NCBI GenBank assembly: GCA_038232215.1
Contig: JBBSIG010000035.1
Location: forward strand, 1-16,222
DNA length: 16,222 nt
From: JBBSIG01 sp038232215
GTDB lineage: Bacteria > Actinomycetota > Thermoleophilia > Gaiellales > Gaiellaceae
Reading direction: 5' to 3'
Shown: positions 7,342 through 14,112 of the stretch, piece by piece
Layout: every line of letters begins with the position of its first letter
Position numbering within the stretch: position 1 is the first letter of the stretch
Notes under the pieces: generated by a model
Told to the model about the DNA's origin: nothing
Database searches by the model: none
The model's input: only the letters and a program-made list of their open reading frames with translations
Program-made: the position numbers and the translations under genes

Positions 7342-8222
7342 TCGACGTCGCGCCGGAGGTGGCCGACGCGCTCGAGCGGGGCGGGCCGGTCGTCGCGCTG
7401 GAGACCACGCTCGTGGCGCACGGCTTCCCCGCGGGAGAGGGAGCCGCGGTCGGCCGCGAGTCGGAGCGTCGCGTGCGCGACGCGGGGGGCGTGCCCGCGA
7501 CGGTGGGCGTCCTCGACGGGAGCGTCAAGGTCGGTCTCGTCGAGGCGGAGCTCGAGCGCTTCGGCGCGAGCGCGCGCAAGGTGGGGCCCCGCGACCTCGC
7601 GGCCTGCGCCGTGCAGGACGCGGTCGGCGCGACGACGGTCGGCGGCACGCTCGCGGTCTGCCGGGCGACCGGGATCCGGTTCCTGGGGACCGGGGGCCTC
7701 GGCGGCGTCCACCGCGGGTTCCCGCACCCCCCGGACGTCTCGGCCGACCTCGGGGAGCTCGCCCGCACCGAGATCCTCGTCGTCTCGGCCGGGGTCAAGT
7801 CGCTCCTCGACGTGCCGGCGACTGCCGAGCTGCTCGAGACGCTCGGCGTCCCCGTCCTCGGCTGGCGCACCGACGACCTGCCGCTGTTCTACAGCGGGCG
7901 AGGTGGGCCAGCGGTCTCGGCCAGGGTCGAGAGCGCCGAGGAGGCGGCGCGGATCGCCCGGGCCCACTGGGGGCTCGGCGGCGCCGGGCTCGCGCTCGGC
8001 CGCCCTCCCGACGAGAGCCTCGACGACGTGGAGCCCCTGATCGAGCGGGCGCTGGGGGAGGCCCGGCGGCAGAACGTCACCGGCCAGGCCGTGACGCCGT
8101 TCGTGCTCTCCTTCCTGCACGCGGAGAGCGGCGGGCGCACGCTGGCGGCGAACAGGGAGCTCGTCGCGGCGAACGCGGGGCTCGCCGCCGAGATCGCGGT
8201 CGCCTTCGCCGGGCTCGCCTAA
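7338..8222 (+). CDS. psuG: Pseudouridine-5'-phosphate glycosidase PsuG
   Basis: This 294-residue cytoplasmic enzyme breaks the C-glycosidic bond of pseudouridine 5'-phosphate to uracil and ribose 5-phosphate. Family motifs are complete: VALETTLVAHGFP (19-31) with E22, GVLDGSVKVGL (57-67), ARKVGPRDL with K81, GTGGLGGVHRG (117-127), D137 in the metal-site region, and SAGVKSLLD (150-158), where K154 matches the lysine that forms the ring-opened ribose adduct in E. coli PsuG (K166). NVTGQAVTPF near the C-terminus is also typical. The GTG start shares bases with the kinase TGA, and GGTGGGGG at 7323-7330 can act as ribosome-binding site. No nucleoside transporter gene is adjacent. Confidence 0.95.
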   Translation: MIDVAPEVADALERGGPVVALETTLVAHGFPAGEGAAVGRESERRVRDAGGVPATVGVLDGSVKVGLVEAELERFGASARKVGPRDLAACAVQDAVGATTVGGTLAVCRATGIRFLGTGGLGGVHRGFPHPPDVSADLGELARTEILVVSAGVKSLLDVPATAELLETLGVPVLGWRTDDLPLFYSGRGGPAVSARVESAEEAARIARAHWGLGGAGLALGRPPDESLDDVEPLIERALGEARRQNVTGQAVTPFVLSFLHAESGGRTLAANRELVAANAGLAAEIAVAFAGLA

Positions 8223-8442
8223 GAATGCGAATCGATCCGGCAGAGCGCATTGTCCCGTTCAGGTGAGTGCCTTCGGGTGATTTGGCGTGTAAGGGTGGTC
8301 GGATCGATCATCTGGACCGCTCCCCGCTCGCGCGTTGACGGGTAGCTGACTTGGGCCGGGCAGGCTCGGAGGGGGCGTAGCCCCCCGAGAGGTTGTCCGG
8401 TGTCGGGCTCAGCATGGCCGCTCGACCGACAAGAGACAGAGG
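8223..8442 (+). other. Intergenic leader between psuG and IS3 remnant
   Basis: No gene is visible. It may include the left, non-coding end of the IS3-type element, beginning perhaps at the TGATTTGG around 8278. A GC-rich hairpin sits at 8365-8389 (CTCGG/CCGAG arms with a GGGG/CCCC core and a small loop) but has no T-run. A 9-base inverted repeat (8232-8240 with 8300-8308, core ATCGATCCG) is also present. Confidence 0.35.
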
Positions 8443-8817
8443 TTGAGCGAGCAGAGGAAGTACCGCAGCTGGACGGCGCAGCAGAAGCTGGAGATCGTGC
8501 TGGCGGGGATGCGTGGTGACCGGCCGGTCCGCGACGTCTGCCAGGAGCACGCAATCTCGGAGACGCTCTATTACGGGTGGCGCGACAAGATCCTCGAGGC
8601 TGGCCGGGAGGCGCTGGCGGGCAAGGAGGAGCGCTCCGGGGAGCGGGAGCTGCGTCGTAAGATCGGCGAGCTCAACAGTCCGGTGTACCGGGGAGACTCC
8701 AACGCCATGCTAAAACACGGGCTCACAGGCACCATGGGCGGACGGCGTCGACGGACGACCCGCCGATCATCCCCCATTTCATCCGCCCGCGTGTGGCCAC
8801 GCGGCGACCGTTGCTAA
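8443..8817 (+). pseudogene. Truncated IS3-family transposase OrfA
   Basis: Residues 1-77 (to base 8673) are a typical IS3 OrfA: RKYRSWTAQQKLEIVLAG, then RPVRDVCQEHAISETLYYGWRDKILE, which is the HTH, and the start of the leucine-zipper region EERSGERELRRKIGEL. OrfA binds the element ends and shapes the frameshifted OrfAB transposase. After GEL the similarity stops abruptly, and the frame continues 47 residues of unrelated Arg-rich sequence to a stop at 8817. No OrfB (DDE catalytic part) is found downstream, so the element cannot transpose by itself. It starts at TTG (8443). The clean break suggests a deletion or insertion junction near 8673. Confidence 0.82.
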
Positions 8818-8854
8818 ACCGTCAACACGGACAGGGAGCGGTCCACCTTCGTCC

Positions 8855-9019
8855 TCGGTCTCGCCGGCTGTTCTGCTGGCCTTGGCCGTCTCCGCCGCCG
8901 CGGCAAGTCCGGCCGCCGCGCCGCTCAAGGCATACCAGAACTCGCTCGGCCCGCTGCTCGCGCCCGGCGATCACGCCATCGTCGGCTACAGCTTCGACCT
9001 TCAGGGATCACGACCTTGA
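8855..9019 (+). pseudogene. Fragment resembling the N-terminus of a secreted protein
   Basis: This frame has no start codon in reach. It reads SPAVLLALAVSAAAASPAAAP, which looks like a signal peptide core with cleavage region, then about 25 residues (KAYQNSLGPLLAPGDHAIVG) resembling a mature N-terminus, and stops at 9017-9019 soon after entering the antisense side of the DUF71 fragment. The true start was probably lost at a junction between 8674 and 8850, a stretch in which I recognise nothing. The protein family is unknown and the call rests on composition alone. Confidence 0.3.
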
Positions 9020-9290
9020 CAAGCGGGATGCCAAGGGCTTCCGCCTGCCGCGCGAGCAGCTCGCGGTGGACGCCGTGCATGCTGATCCGCTCATAGCTCT
9101 CGATGACAGTCGTGATCAGCGCTTCCAGCTCTCGCCGCTCGCGGCGCAGCGCCCACAGCGCGAGCGCCGAGTCCTTGCCGCCGCTCCAAGAGAGCGCGAA
9201 GACGATGTGCGGCGACAGCTCGGCAGCAGCAGCGTTTCTGTCCGGGCGGCGCGGCGGCCGGGGCTGCGACTGGATCGTGCTTCTACTTAT
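9001..9290 (-). pseudogene. Truncated DUF71/COG2102 (Dph6-like) PP-loop ATPase gene
   Basis: The minus strand encodes the N-terminal part of a DUF71/COG2102 ATP-pyrophosphatase: FALSWSGGKDSALALWALRR (PP-loop SGGKDS), then EALITTVIESYERISMHGVHRELL and QAEALGIPLVKVVIPE. Similarity stops at about base 9000, where the frame turns into unrelated Arg-rich sequence, so roughly the C-terminal half or more is missing. Eukaryotic relatives amidate diphthine; for bacterial members a role in cobalamin salvage has been proposed from comparative genomics, which fits the riboswitch upstream. No ATG/GTG/TTG lies at a sensible place. The codon at the right distance from the GGAGG at 9300-9296 is ATA (9290-9288), in frame with the PP-loop, so the start may have decayed. 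The region before the PP-loop (about 34 residues) is longer than usual. Confidence 0.75.
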
Positions 9291-9295
9291 GAAAA

Positions 9296-9356
9296 CCTCC
9301 GCGCCTGCGGAGGAAGGGGCCCGGCGGCGGATGCCGCACGAACCGCCCTTCCTCCG
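9296..9356 (-). promoter_or_regulatory. Expression platform of the cobalamin riboswitch: mutually exclusive hairpins over the Shine-Dalgarno
   Basis: On the minus strand CGGAGGAAGGG (9356-9346) can pair perfectly over 11 bases with CCCTTCCTCCG (9318-9308). Alternatively CCTCCGC (9313-9307) can pair with GCGGAGG (9302-9296), a 7-base stem with a 4-base loop AGGC that hides the GGAGG Shine-Dalgarno. The two stems share bases 9308-9313, so only one can form. This is the layout of a translational on/off switch: sequestering hairpin against anti-sequestering hairpin. Confidence 0.65.
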
Positions 9357-9520
9357 AGGGCCGGCGTTCGTTCGGCGCAGAGCGGTCGACCTGGCTCATC
9401 CCCGGTGGCGGGACATCGCAGTTGCGGGACAGCGCCGGATTCGCACCGGACTTCGCCGTCTGTACTACCCACTCACGCTCGTTTGCGTCTGGCGCTCTCT
9501 CCCGGTACGAAGCGAGCGCA
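9357..9520 (-). promoter_or_regulatory. Cobalamin (B12) riboswitch aptamer
   Basis: On the minus strand the conserved aptamer core is clear: TCCGGTGCGAATCCGG, then CGCTGTCCCGCAAC (9450-9421), followed by the B12 box GAGCCAGGTCGACC (about 9397-9384). The preceding GTGAGTGGGTAGTACAG resembles the 5' part of known elements such as that of btuB. The 5' border is only approximate because a group II intron fragment begins nearby on the other strand. Such elements bind adenosylcobalamin and normally repress B12 synthesis, salvage or uptake genes. It lies directly before the truncated DUF71 gene. Confidence 0.85.
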
Positions 9521-9548
9521 ATGCTCGGCTCGCCGGGCAGATATCCCC

Positions 9549-9948
9549 GGCCGGCTGGTGGAGAGCGAGCGCAAGCCGGGCCGGTGGTTCCTTGCCCGCT
9601 TCCCATCGGCGCGCGCCACGCGAGCGGCGCGTGATCGGATCCGCGAGATCACCGACCGGCGACGGCTATCGGCTGCCACCGAAGGAGATCGTGGCCGACC
9701 TCAACCGCTTCCTACGCGGCTGGGGCGGCTACTTCCGCTACGGCAACTCGACGAGATGCTTCGACAAGATTGACAGCTTCACCTTCGATCGCGTCGCACG
9801 CTTCCTCGGCGAGAAACACAAGCGCCAACGCCCATTGAACGAAGGGCGGGCGCTGCTTGCCCGGCAACGTGACCTGATCCCGCGCAGACTCGCCGGAACC
9901 GTCGGCTGGAACGCCGTGCCATACAAGCCCCTGCACGCCACCAGGTGA
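9549..9948 (+). pseudogene. Group II intron maturase, C-terminal fragment with frameshift
   Basis: Two reading frames together give the C-terminal half of a group II intron-encoded protein. From 9549 one frame reads RLVESERKPGRWFLARFPSA and RDRIREITDRRR, matching the end of the reverse transcriptase and the start of the X/maturase domain. Near 9665-9680 the match moves to another frame: LPPKEIVADLNRFLRGWGGY, then FRYGNSTRCFDKID, and a stop at 9946-9948. The LNxxLRGWxxYFRYGN motif is the family hallmark of the maturase thumb/X region. The reverse transcriptase fingers and palm with YADD are missing, so no active protein can be made. It is followed at the proper place by intron domains V and VI. 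Confidence 0.8.
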
Positions 9949-9959
9949 AGGGTGTCGGT

Positions 9960-10063
9960 GAGCCGTAAGGGAAAACCTTACACGGTTCGAGGCGGCCGCG
10001 AGAGGAGACCAACGCCAGTCGGCCACACTCCGCGCGGCGCCAGGCGCCTCCCGCCGACCCTAC
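9960..10063 (+). ncRNA. Group II intron 3' end: domain V and candidate domain VI
   Basis: Domain V: GAGCCGT (9960-9966) pairs with ACGGTTC (9982-9988), AAGG (9967-9970) with CCTT (9976-9979), with a GAAAA loop and a 2-base AC bulge on the 3' side (9980-9981). It is 29 bases against the usual 34, so shortened or divergent. Domain VI: GGCGG (9991-9995) can pair with CCGCC (10051-10055); A10057 then sits seven bases before a possible intron end at ...CCCTAC (10063), the usual branch-point distance. The position just after the maturase stop supports the call. The domain VI limits and splice site are inferred. Confidence 0.65.
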
Positions 10064-10465
10064 CTTGGCAGGCGAAATCCTCGACGAGAAGACCTGGTTC
10101 GTCGCCAGCGCGTCATACATCTCTGCTGTTCTGCGTTTCTGGACCCACCGGGTGAGGTCTCGGGCACCATGGCGCCAAGGTCGCCGTCGCCATCTTGTCG
10201 GAGCGTCGTAGCGGGATGACGAAGCGGGAGCTGTGGGGAGAACTTGCCGACGCCGAGTTGCGCACGACGGCGTGCGCGAACCCAGAGACCTTTGAACCTC
10301 GTACTCGACACCTCGGCCAGGAGTTCATCGCACACAAGCTGGTGCGGAATGAGCGACGCGGGACGACGTCCCCGAGGCCCGCCCGCGGAAAGGAGCACCT
10401 CGTGGTTCGTCGTCGGGTCATGCCTGCTTGACGACCTGCCCTGCGCCGTGTAAGCCCTACCTCAC
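10064..10465 (+). other. Gene-free stretch before the cyclase gene
   Basis: This would be the 3' flank of the group II intron. A short plus frame right after it (ILDEKTWFVASASYISAVLR) may be an interrupted exon, but I do not recognise it. A 78-codon TTG frame at 10195-10431 and antisense frames exist without family motifs. A TTGACG (10428-10433) followed after 17 bases by TAAGCC (10451-10456) could be a weak promoter for the downstream GTG at 10466. Confidence 0.35.
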
Positions 10466-13417
10466 GTGCGCGAAACGGCTCTGCCTACGGGAACGGTCAC
10501 GTTCCTCTTCACCGACATCGAGGGCTCGACCCAGCTCCTCAAGCGCCTGCGCGGAAGGTATGGCGATGTGCTCGTCGGGCAGAGGCGGATCCTGCGTGCC
10601 GCCGTCCGCGAACACGGCGGCGAGGAAGTCGACACCCAGGGCGACTCGTTCCTGTTCGCGTTCGGGCGCGCCGACCTGGCGGCCAGAGCGGCTGTCGACG
10701 CCCAGCGCGCACTTGCGGCTCACGAGTGGCCAGACGGAGCGGAGCTGCGCGTGCGGATGAGCATCCATACAGCCGAGCCGACCTCCTCGGACGAAGGTTA
10801 CTACGGGCTCGGTGTGCACCGCGCCGCGCGGATCATGGCAGCCGCCCATGGAGGCCAGGTGCTTGTCTCGCTCGCGGCGTCGTCCGTCCTCGAGGACGCG
10901 GAACTCGAAGGCGCCCGACTGCGCGAGCTTGGGGAGTACTGGCTCAAGGATCTCGACCGACCCGAGCGCATCTACCAGCTGGAGGTCGCCGGGCTGCCGA
11001 CCGTCTTTCTGCCGCTCGCGAGCGAGCGACCCGCTTCCGACGGCAAGGCCCCCGGCGCGGCCGAGCTCGAGGAGCTACTCGAGCGCGAAGACGCAATATC
11101 CGCGCTCACCGGATCGCTCGCAGAGGTCGTTCGCACCGGCCGCGGCCAGCTCGTGCTCGTATCCGGCGAGGCTGGAGTCGGCAAGACGAGCCTGCTCCGG
11201 CGGTTCTCGACCGAGCATGCCTCCGCCCGCGTGCTCTGGGGCGCGTGCGACCCGCTGTTCACGCCACGGCCGTTGGGCCCGCTCCTCGACATCGCCGAGA
11301 CTTCGGGCGGCGAGCTGCAACACATCGTCGACGACGGCGGGAAGCCGCAGGTCGTCGCAGCGGCGCTGATGCGCGATCTCGCTTCGCGCGCGCCGACGCT
11401 TCTCGTCCTCGAGGACTTGCATTGGGCGGACGAGGCGACGCTCGACGTCGTCGCCTTGCTCGGACGGCGAGTGGACACCATCCCGGCGATCACGGTCCTG
11501 ACGTACAGGGACGACGAGCTCGACCGCCGGCATCCGCTGAGGATCCTGCTCGGTGCGTTCGCGACCGCGCGATCAGTTCGCCGCTTGCACATCGCGCCGC
11601 TCTCCCGGGCGGCGGTGAGTCACCTCGCGGAACCGCACGGGATCGACGCGGACGAGCTGTTCCGGAAGACGGCCGGGAACCCGTTCTTCGCCAAGGAGGT
11701 CCTCGCGGCCGCGGAGACCCAGGTCCCGCTCACCGTTCGCGAGGCGGTCCTCGCCCGCGCTGCGAGTCTGTCGCCGGCTGCGGAATCGCTGCTCGGCGCG
11801 GTCGCGATCGCGCCGCCGCACGTCCCGCTCTGGTTGCTGGAGGCGCTCACCGACGAGATCGACGGGCTCGAGGAAGCGCTCGCGTCTGGGATGCTGGCGC
11901 ACGGTCGGCACGGCGTCGGTTTTCGGCACGAGCTCGCCCGGCTCGCCGTGGAGCATTCGCTCTCACCGACCCGGCGACTCGCGTTGCACCGCAAGGCGCT
12001 CGCCGCGCTGGCGGATCCGCCGACAGGGTCCCCTGATCTCGAGCGGCTGGCGCACCACGCCGAAGGAGCCGGCGACGGCGCCGCTGTCCTTCGTTACACG
12101 CCCCCGGCCGCCGAGCGTGCAGCCTCCCTGGGCGCGCATCGGGAGGCCGCGGCGCAGTATGGACGAGCGCTCCGCTTCACCGACGGCCTCGAGCCACGCG
12201 AGCGGGCCGAGCTGCTGAAGCGCTACTCGCACGAGTGCTACCTCACAGATCAGTCACACGAAGCTGTCGCGGCGCTCGAGGCCGCGGCCGAGTCGTTCCG
12301 CGAGCTCGGCGATCCGCGCAGCGAGGGCGACTCGCTCCGGAGCCGCGCCAACATCCTCTGGTGTCCCGGGCGAACAACCGAAGCGCGTGCGACAGCTGAA
12401 GAGGCGATCTCCGTCCTCGAGCGGCTCCCGCCTGGGCCTGAACTCGCGATGGCGTACGCCACGATGGCACAGCTTCACAAGGATGCGGCCAACGTGGACG
12501 GAGCGCTGTCGTGGGGCTCCCGTGCGTACGAGCTGGCCGAGCGCGTCGACGCCCTCGAGGCGCGTATCCATGCGCTGAACACGATCGGCACGACCGAGCT
12601 TCTGGCCGGACGCCCAGGCGGTCTCGAAAAGCTCGAACGGAGTTTGGCGCTCAGCGAGCAATTCGACCTGCCGACGCACGTCGGTCGCGCGCTCGTCCAC
12701 TTCGTGCAGGCGGCCGCGGAGCTGCGCGCCTACGAGCTCGCCGACCGCCACTTAGAGCGCGGCCTCGCATACGTCGGCGAGCGTGGGCTCGACCTCTGGC
12801 GGAGCTACCTCCACGCCTGGGGCGCGAAGATCGCGCTCGATCGCGGCCGCTGGGACGATGCGGAGGAGCTCTCGACGCTCGTCTTCCAGAAGCGCGTCGT
12901 CTCGACGCTCCCGCGCGTGCTCGCGTTCGTCGTGCGAGGGCTCCTGCGTGCGCGCCGCGGCGAGGCCGGCGCGACACAGGCGCTCGACGACGCGCTCGCG
13001 CTCGCCGAGCCGTCCGCCGAGCTCGGGCGCATCGCGCCGGTCGCGCTGGCGCAGGCCGAAACGACATGGCTCGCCGGCGACCGCGCCGGTGTCGTGAACG
13101 CGACCGACCGCATGCTCGAGCGCGCGCTCGAGCATGCCGGGCCGTGGCCCCTGGCCGAGCTCGCCTACTGGCGCTGGCGCGCCGGGCTCGATCCACGCGT
13201 CCCGATCCCGGCTAACGCAACGGACCCGTACGCCGCCGCGATCGCCGGCGACTGGGCACGCGCAGCTGAGCTGTGGACCGCGCTCGGCTGCCCGTATGAA
13301 GCCGCGCTGGCGCTGGCCGACGCCGACGACGAGGAGACGGTTCGGCGCGCCGTCGGCGAGCTTGAGCGGCTGGGCGCCAGGGCGGCGGCGGCGATCGTCG
13401 AGTCGCGGCTTTCGTAG
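10466..13417 (+). CDS. Class III nucleotidyl cyclase / AAA ATPase / TPR regulator without LuxR HTH
   Basis: This 983-residue protein starts with a class III adenylate/guanylate cyclase domain (about 8-175): TFLFTDIEGST with metal ligand D17, QGDSFLFAF with D60, RVRMSIHT, and VHRAARI (117-123) with R122. His118 stands where the catalytic Asn is usual, and Asp56 where many cyclases have the purine-reading Lys, so activity or base choice is uncertain. An AAA/NACHT-like ATPase follows: Walker A GEAGVGKTS (234-242), Walker B LLVLEDLHWAD (312-322), then a winged helix-like part. Residues about 540-980 are helical TPR-like repeats. Many relatives end in a LuxR HTH; this one stops at VGELERLGARAAAAIVESRLS, just where that domain would follow. 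The GTG start gives the common METxLPxGTVTFLFTD-type beginning; no Shine-Dalgarno is visible. Probably a signal-sensing cytoplasmic regulator. Confidence 0.85.
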   Translation: MRETALPTGTVTFLFTDIEGSTQLLKRLRGRYGDVLVGQRRILRAAVREHGGEEVDTQGDSFLFAFGRADLAARAAVDAQRALAAHEWPDGAELRVRMSIHTAEPTSSDEGYYGLGVHRAARIMAAAHGGQVLVSLAASSVLEDAELEGARLRELGEYWLKDLDRPERIYQLEVAGLPTVFLPLASERPASDGKAPGAAELEELLEREDAISALTGSLAEVVRTGRGQLVLVSGEAGVGKTSLLRRFSTEHASARVLWGACDPLFTPRPLGPLLDIAETSGGELQHIVDDGGKPQVVAAALMRDLASRAPTLLVLEDLHWADEATLDVVALLGRRVDTIPAITVLTYRDDELDRRHPLRILLGAFATARSVRRLHIAPLSRAAVSHLAEPHGIDADELFRKTAGNPFFAKEVLAAAETQVPLTVREAVLARAASLSPAAESLLGAVAIAPPHVPLWLLEALTDEIDGLEEALASGMLAHGRHGVGFRHELARLAVEHSLSPTRRLALHRKALAALADPPTGSPDLERLAHHAEGAGDGAAVLRYTPPAAERAASLGAHREAAAQYGRALRFTDGLEPRERAELLKRYSHECYLTDQSHEAVAALEAAAESFRELGDPRSEGDSLRSRANILWCPGRTTEARATAEEAISVLERLPPGPELAMAYATMAQLHKDAANVDGALSWGSRAYELAERVDALEARIHALNTIGTTELLAGRPGGLEKLERSLALSEQFDLPTHVGRALVHFVQAAAELRAYELADRHLERGLAYVGERGLDLWRSYLHAWGAKIALDRGRWDDAEELSTLVFQKRVVSTLPRVLAFVVRGLLRARRGEAGATQALDDALALAEPSAELGRIAPVALAQAETTWLAGDRAGVVNATDRMLERALEHAGPWPLAELAYWRWRAGLDPRVPIPANATDPYAAAIAGDWARAAELWTALGCPYEAALALADADDEETVRRAVGELERLGARAAAAIVESRLS

Positions 13418-13869
13418 CGCGTCGCTCGCCGGGAGTCTCTATCTTCACGCGTAGTCGTCGGTCGTGTACGAAGCAGAGCCGCGAGCCGTCCTCGCGGACG
13501 CGGTACGGCGGCCGCCCGGGCTCGCCTCGCCTCTTCATCTCCGACGGATACCCGGCGGTCCTGCACGAGGCTGCGCACATCGGTGGGCCTCAGGCGGCGG
13601 AGCTCGTCGGTCAGTACAACGCCTATCACGTCTCGAATGCCGGGGCGCTGCCGAAGAGAGGCGGACCGCCCAGAAACGCGCGACGCTGCCGCCATGGCCA
13701 CCGCCTGGCCGCAGCGAGCTCGCGGACTGCGCGCCGCTCGAGCGTAGCCTGCGCGAGGGTGTTCTCCCTTGAGCGCTCGAACGACCATGTAGGGCGCGGA
13801 AACTTTGATTCGCGCTCGCGTTGAGGTGGTAGAAATTCTGATTCGCGCAGGCGCCGAGCGGTCCGTACG
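13418..13869 (+). other. Gene-free debris downstream of the cyclase gene
   Basis: No family can be recognised on either strand. A plus frame around 13540-13660 (LFISDGYPAVLHEAAHIGGP, then QAAELVGQYNAYHVSNAGAL) and a minus frame around 13470-13540 (RPPYRVREDGSRLCFVHDRR) have natural-looking composition but no start, stop or motif context. They may be gene scraps. No LuxR HTH sequence is found after the cyclase stop. Confidence 0.4.
13799..13853 (+). repeat. Imperfect direct repeat, 22 bases, 33-base period
   Basis: GAAACTTTGATTCGCGCTCGCG (13799-13820) recurs as a near copy at 13832-13853, with the shared core TGATTCGCGC and GAAA at the same place. The repeat is AT-richer than its surroundings and lies just before the integrase-type fragment, so it may belong to the end or promoter region of that insertion element. 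Confidence 0.45.
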
Positions 13870-14112
13870 ATCCGGCGATACTGTTCTTCCTCGTGCCCTT
13901 GGTCGCGCGGAGGCTTCTTCGGGCCCTCGCCGGGCGTTCGTCTGTGGCTGCGCTCGAGCTGGAGAACGCGGTGCTCCGTCATCAGCTGGCGGCGCTGCGG
14001 CGGGACGGTCAGGCGGCCGCCTCTGCAGCGGCGCGACCGGCTGCTGCTCGCCGCCGACAGCACGCTGCTGCCGAGGAGGCGGTGGTCGGTGTTCCTGGTT
14101 TCGCCGCAGACG
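13870..14112 (+). pseudogene. N-terminal fragment of an integrase-core (IS-type) transposase, frameshifted
   Basis: One frame gives LFFLVPLVARRLLRALAGR and ALELENAVLRHQLAALRR, the usual start of a family of IS-encoded integrase-core proteins. At about 14000 an extra G shifts the frame, and the other frame continues RTVRRPPLQRRDRLLLAADS and LLPRRRWSVFLVSPQT, the conserved next block of the same family. The rve/DDE catalytic core that should follow is absent: at 14109-14112 the sequence passes directly into ISL3-like sequence. This is a dead remnant. GTG at 13893 could have been an internal start; the original start is unclear. Confidence 0.7.

Noticed and set aside
8365..8389. GC-rich hairpin as rho-independent terminator of the psuK-psuG unit
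   Set aside because: The stem is strong but is followed by AGGTTGTCC with no T-run, and it lies about 140 bases after the stop codon.
8674..9000. Search for IS3 OrfB or another DDE transposase next to OrfA
   Set aside because: No DDE motif block on either strand; only unrecognised sequence and the signal-peptide-like fragment.
9283..9606. Minus-strand 107-codon frame across the riboswitch
   Set aside because: It lies over the conserved aptamer core and is in a different frame from the DUF71 fragment; the codons are a by-product of the RNA element.
10195..10431. 78-codon TTG frame as a real gene before the cyclase
   Set aside because: No recognisable family, no Shine-Dalgarno, and competing frames on the other strand; kept only as part of the gene-free stretch.
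10428..10456. TTGACG-17-TAAGCC as promoter of the cyclase gene
   Set aside because: The -35 and the spacing are good but the -10 matches at only two positions, so it is mentioned without being called as a feature.
12511..13215. Plus and minus Arg/Ala-rich frames within the TPR region
   Set aside because: Shadows of the long cyclase-AAA-TPR frame, which stays open and shows regular helical repeats.
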